Positions 6,766-9,485 of a stretch of 9,485 nucleotides of DNA are shown here, in pieces; position 1 is the first letter of the stretch, and each line of letters begins with the position of its first letter. A model generated the notes under the pieces. The model was not told the DNA's origin, made no database searches, and worked only from the letters and a program-made list of their open reading frames with translations. A program made the translations under genes and the position numbers. The stretch is from an uncultured Parabacteroides sp. (GTDB lineage: Bacteria; Bacteroidota; Bacteroidia; Bacteroidales; Tannerellaceae), in the NCBI RefSeq assembly GCF_902493135.1, contig NZ_CABUOD010000079.1:1-9485 (forward strand), given 5' to 3'.

Positions 6766-9093
6766 TCACCTATCATCTTCCTTCGAATCGATCACAACCC
6801 GATGCGGATAATTATATTGTACTGTTACAGTTTTACCTTTCTCTGTTTCCAGGATCAGGATGCCTTCCTTCTCCTGCTTTTCTCCCTTGTTGCCTGTTAC
6901 GGAAGCGACTTTGCACCCTTCGGGAATGGCCAGGCGCAACGTTCCGCCCTGTTCGGGCAGGATACGGACTTGACGAACCTGCCCCGCCACCTTTTCGGCC
7001 GAGACAAGGAAAGCCCCCATCGCACGCAGCTTGTCGAAGGAGACATCCTGCCAGGCAGCCGGAACAGCCGGGAATACCCGGATAACGCCCGTATGGCTTT
7101 GGAGCAACATCTCCTGGATACCGGCAGCAAAGGCGAAGTTGCCTTCGAGGGTAAACGGCCGGTAGGTGAATCGGGACTTGCCGCTCTTCGTCTGGTCGCC
7201 GTTCGCATGGAACGTATTCGGGAGGCAGAAGCATTCGGCAAAGGTGCGGAGCGCATCGGCAGCCCCTTCCCCGTCGAAGGCACGGGCTTTCATGTTACCG
7301 AACCAGCTATAGGAATAGCCGCACCAGTAATCGGGGCCGAAGTCCTGTAGTTTCTTCAAGGTCGCCTTTATGATCTCCTGAGATTTCCCGCCTTGGCTCC
7401 AATCGACGAGACCGAGCGGGTGGATCGACATGGCGTGGGAGAAATGGCGGTGCGACTGGTTGTAGGGAAAACCTTTTGCAAAGGCCAAAGCCCCATCCTC
7501 ATCCAGACTCAGATCGGGCAACTGAGCACCGATCGCTTTCCAGTGGGCCGCCTCGTCCGCCAGCTCCAATTCGGCGGCCAGCTCGGAAGCGGCGTTGAAC
7601 GCGAAGTGCATCAGGGAAAGGTCATAATTCGTCATATCCTTGAACCACGCATCGATCGAGTTATCGAATATCTCCGGACTGGAACTCAGCGGCAGCCGGC
7701 GCACTCCGTCCGCATCGGCCGTGGAGATCTGTTCGAGATAGGTCGCCACGTCCTTCAGGAACGGGTAGGCCCGCTCTTTCAGGAAAACACGGTCTGCCGA
7801 ATACTTCCAATGCAGGTAGAAATGCTGCCCCAGCCACGCACCGACCGTCGGCGACATGGAATACTGCACCCAGCCTCCCATCGGCTCGCCGGTCAGGGTA
7901 CAGACGCCGGGGACATTCATCCCGTCTGTCCCGAAATACTCGCGGGTATATTTCTTATATACGTCACGCTGGCTCCACAACGTATTCAGGTAGCCCATCC
8001 CTTCCTGCAAATGGTTGCCGGCATAGGCGGGCCAATAGCTCAACTGTGTGTTCAGGTCATGATGGTAGTCTCCTTTCCAGGGCGGCAACATCCCGTTATC
8101 GGCCGTCCATACCGCCTGGAGGGAGATCGGATAAGAGTCCTCGCGGGCAGCCGACCCGAACTTGTACATCTCGTTGTCGTACTGTTTCTGCAGGAGCGTA
8201 TCCGGCAGCGAGACGGACGACTGTGCCCAAAATCCTTTCCAGAAGTCCATATGCGTGCGGTAGTCCGCCTCCACGCCGCGCTCCATCGCCTCTGCCGTTT
8301 CCCGATCCGCACGGTCGGCGGACGAAGAGGAGGTCAGGCTCCATACGCCGCTGAGCGTGCCGCCTTTCTGCTGCCAACGGACGACCACATCGTACGAAAA
8401 GCCTCCCCACCCTTCCTGATGGAAAGTGGTCGTGCCGGATCCCTTCCGTATCGTCCCCTGTTTATATCCGAGGCGTCCCAAAGCCGGGCCGGCATGCGAG
8501 TTGTCGCCTGCGACCTCGTCCGGATCGCTGTATCGGGGTGCTATGATTTCCGGCGAAACCGTATCCGGCAGGTTCTCGAAGACAAACCATCCGACCGGTT
8601 CGCCGGCATGCACGAACGTCTTCAGCTTCGTCCCGTTCTCCCAGACCACCTCACAGAGGGCATTAGTAAGAAATAGATGTACGGAAGCGACCTTCCCGAT
8701 CTTCAACGGAAATTCCAAAGCCGCCCCCGGAATCTTGGAGGGGGCAGGCAAAGCATCATAAGGGTGGTCGTATTTCTTCTGCACCGGCAGATAGTCGCCT
8801 TTCCTCACCTGCTCGCATACCCAGGAAAAGCGGTTGTTCCCGCCGGCAATGCTATCCGACGGGCGCAAGTCCCAGAGATCCGTCCGGTCCAGCGAAAGGC
8901 GCAGCACCGAATCGCGTTGCCAGACCAATGTTCCTACTGTGGCATTTCCTAACGGGACACCTTCGTCCCAAGTCGTGGCCAAGTGATCAAACTGCAGGTC
9001 ACTGCTTGTCGGTGTGGCAGGCAGTGGTTCCTTTTCGCAACAGGCAGCCAACAGGCATGCACTTATGCAGGTTATCCAAAATTTCTTTTTCAT
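6766..9093 (-). CDS. GH95-like glycoside hydrolase lipoprotein (probable alpha-L-fucosidase or relative)
   Basis: The 775-aa lipoprotein has the signal MKKKFWITCISACLLAACC, with lipobox LAAC giving lipidated Cys18; the acidic residues after it (CEKE) could act as a surface-export signal. The order of modules is that of GH95: an N-terminal beta-sandwich (about 30-270, with WDEGVPLGNATVGTLVW at 42-58), a helical linker, an (alpha/alpha)6 barrel (about 300-660) and a C-terminal beta domain. GH95 enzymes invert alpha-L-fucosides (often alpha-1,2) or alpha-L-galactosides. SSSPEIFD (470-477) keeps the general-acid Glu474. HRHFSH (548-553) and a GNF-A-AGI-EMLLQS block (651-666) also match. However, the usual HxNIN motif is HHDLN (Asp346, Asn348), and the usual IDGNFG is LEGNFA (Glu650), so mechanism and substrate may differ. 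The ATG at 9093 is preferred because it opens the lipoprotein signal; the TTG at 9120 would lie almost at the predicted transcript start. The gene is intact and convergent with the fucosidase operon. Confidence 0.85.
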   Translation of the reverse strand: MKKKFWITCISACLLAACCEKEPLPATPTSSDLQFDHLATTWDEGVPLGNATVGTLVWQRDSVLRLSLDRTDLWDLRPSDSIAGGNNRFSWVCEQVRKGDYLPVQKKYDHPYDALPAPSKIPGAALEFPLKIGKVASVHLFLTNALCEVVWENGTKLKTFVHAGEPVGWFVFENLPDTVSPEIIAPRYSDPDEVAGDNSHAGPALGRLGYKQGTIRKGSGTTTFHQEGWGGFSYDVVVRWQQKGGTLSGVWSLTSSSSADRADRETAEAMERGVEADYRTHMDFWKGFWAQSSVSLPDTLLQKQYDNEMYKFGSAAREDSYPISLQAVWTADNGMLPPWKGDYHHDLNTQLSYWPAYAGNHLQEGMGYLNTLWSQRDVYKKYTREYFGTDGMNVPGVCTLTGEPMGGWVQYSMSPTVGAWLGQHFYLHWKYSADRVFLKERAYPFLKDVATYLEQISTADADGVRRLPLSSSPEIFDNSIDAWFKDMTNYDLSLMHFAFNAASELAAELELADEAAHWKAIGAQLPDLSLDEDGALAFAKGFPYNQSHRHFSHAMSIHPLGLVDWSQGGKSQEIIKATLKKLQDFGPDYWCGYSYSWFGNMKARAFDGEGAADALRTFAECFCLPNTFHANGDQTKSGKSRFTYRPFTLEGNFAFAAGIQEMLLQSHTGVIRVFPAVPAAWQDVSFDKLRAMGAFLVSAEKVAGQVRQVRILPEQGGTLRLAIPEGCKVASVTGNKGEKQEKEGILILETEKGKTVTVQYNYPHRVVIDSKEDDR

Positions 9094-9128
9094 CCGTACG
9101 AAATCGATATTATTCTTCAATTACCATG

Positions 9129-9136
9129 CAAAGGTA
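9129..9136 (-). promoter_or_regulatory. Putative -7 box for the GH95-like gene
   Basis: Read on the minus strand this is TACCTTTG, an exact fit to TAnnTTTG. Transcription would start near 9124 and give a leader of about 30 nt to the ATG at 9093. No good -33 TTTG lies 19-21 bp upstream, so activity may need an activator. The box overlaps an inverted repeat (AAAGGTAC 9130-9137, GTACCTTT 9167-9174). Confidence 0.55.
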
Positions 9137-9174
9137 CGATTAAAAGGTCTCTTTAACCGTATCTTTGTACCTTT
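9130..9174. promoter_or_regulatory. Inverted repeat flanking divergent -7-like boxes (possible operator)
   Basis: AAAGGTAC (9130-9137) and GTACCTTT (9167-9174) are perfect 8-bp inverted repeats 29 bp apart. Between them lies a second, offset pair, TTAAA (9140-9144) and TTTAA (9152-9156). A plus-strand TATCTTTG (9160-9167) also fits the -7 consensus and points away from the GH95-like gene. The layout suggests a regulator site or divergent promoters. No gene follows on the plus strand within the window. Confidence 0.35.
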
Positions 9175-9202
9175 CAGCAGGATTTAGTTCCATCGCCCCT
9201 TT

Positions 9203-9323
9203 ACTCCCGTGGAGTTTCCCGCAAAGGGAACTCCCGTTTCCAGCCCAGGGAACTCCCGTTTCCTACGTAGGAAATTTGCGTTCCCCGCGCAGGGAATTTT
9301 CGTTTCCTACGCAAGGAAACTCT
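9203..9323. repeat. Tandem array of five 22-bp palindromic units
   Basis: Five units follow each other with an exact 22-bp period: 9214-9235, 9236-9257, 9258-9279, 9280-9301 and 9302-9323. Each starts GTTTCC or GTTCCC and carries a matching GGAAA or GGGAA about 5-6 bases later, so each unit is its own small hairpin. Unit 3 has the perfect 16-bp palindrome TTTCCTACGTAGGAAA. Units 1 and 4 pair TTCCC with GGGAA, and unit 5 pairs GTTTCCT with AGGAAAC, so the arms change together. A further small hairpin, ACTCC-cgt-GGAGT (9203-9215), borders the left end. No coding sense is apparent. Confidence 0.85.
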
Positions 9324-9447
9324 AATTGGTTGGTTATCAATGCCCATAAATAAGCTGTCCTGAGATCCGTTTTTTACTTCATTCAAAGTATATCAGGTAC
9401 TTGTATTTTATCCCCAAACCTAAGGGATATGAAAGCATACAGAAAAC
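9324..9447. other. Intergenic sequence without recognised features
   Basis: AT-rich sequence between the palindrome array and the right-hand hairpin. I see no promoter, gene or repeat in it. An ATG at 9430 opens a frame to the window edge, but that frame runs through the terminator hairpin. Confidence 0.5.
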
Positions 9448-9480
9448 AAGCCCCGAAGGTGATCGACATCTTCGGGGCTT
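9448..9480 (-). terminator. Intrinsic terminator, probably of a minus-strand gene beyond the right edge
   Basis: AAGCCCCGAAG (9448-9458) and CTTCGGGGCTT (9470-9480) form a perfect 11-bp GC-rich stem with an 11-nt loop. On the minus strand the stem is followed by GTTTTCTG, a T-rich tail. The plus strand has no T-run after it and no gene ending before it. It therefore most likely terminates a gene transcribed leftward from outside the window, separating it from the GH95-like gene. Confidence 0.7.
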
Positions 9481-9485
9481 CGTTG

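Noticed and set aside
7393..8676. Plus-strand open frame of 427 codons opposite the GH95-like gene
   Set aside because: It lies wholly antisense to the conserved barrel domain, is Arg/Gln/Val-rich, and has no family resemblance or promoter of its own.
9203..9323. CRISPR array
   Set aside because: The units are contiguous with a 22-bp period and have no spacers of consistent length. The repeats also vary more than CRISPR repeats do, and no cas gene is nearby.
9165..9386. Small open frames through the 22-bp array on both strands
   Set aside because: The translations simply reflect the palindromic repeat (recurring FPxQG and SYVGN-like bits) and the 22-bp period shifts frame at every unit, so coding is unlikely.
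9430..9485. Possible start of a plus-strand gene running off the right edge
   Set aside because: The frame passes through a perfect 11-bp terminator-like stem, has no promoter box just upstream, and is too short to judge.

Overview
The window looks like a chromosomal segment of a gut-type Bacteroidales bacterium, with Parabacteroides or Bacteroides the best guess. The reasons are: sigma-ABfr-type -7 boxes (TAnnTTTG) placed upstream of genes, little Shine-Dalgarno sequence at the starts, an 8-TM FtsX-type permease of a kind common in this group, and a cluster of exported glycoside hydrolases. No rRNA, tRNA, transposase, CRISPR array or SusC/SusD pair is present, so the genus is an inference.

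Layout. (1) 1-41 is one arm of an interspersed repeat cut by the window edge. (2) 95-2404, minus strand, is an FtsX/MacB-type ABC transporter permease, visibly AT-richer than the rest. (3) 2405-2681 is a divergent intergenic region with a good plus-strand -7 box. (4) 2682-4313 and 4326-6467, plus strand, are a two-gene operon 12 nt apart. It encodes a secreted beta-propeller glycoside hydrolase of the GH43/GH117 type and a multidomain GH29 alpha-L-fucosidase. (5) 6468-6765 is a convergent intergenic region with a strong bidirectional terminator and a complete palindromic copy of the repeat seen at position 1. (6) 6766-9093, minus strand, is a GH95-like lipoprotein whose active-site motifs depart from textbook GH95. 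(7) 9094-9485 holds its promoter region, a tandem array of five 22-bp palindromic units, and a hairpin terminator that probably serves a minus-strand gene beyond the right edge.

The three hydrolases form a small glycan-degradation locus centred on alpha-linked L-fucose or a related sugar. GH29 enzymes retain and GH95 enzymes invert configuration, and the two families typically differ in linkage preference. Here one fucosidase is a soluble secreted protein and the other a lipoprotein. The propeller enzyme translated just ahead of the GH29 probably removes a neighbouring sugar from the same glycan, but its substrate cannot be read from sequence. The permease lies divergent from the operon and is probably functionally unrelated.

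The items most worth a second look are the altered catalytic residues of the GH95-like enzyme, the 22-bp palindrome array, and the heptamer-built palindromic element that recurs about 55 nt after the stop codons of both minus-strand genes.
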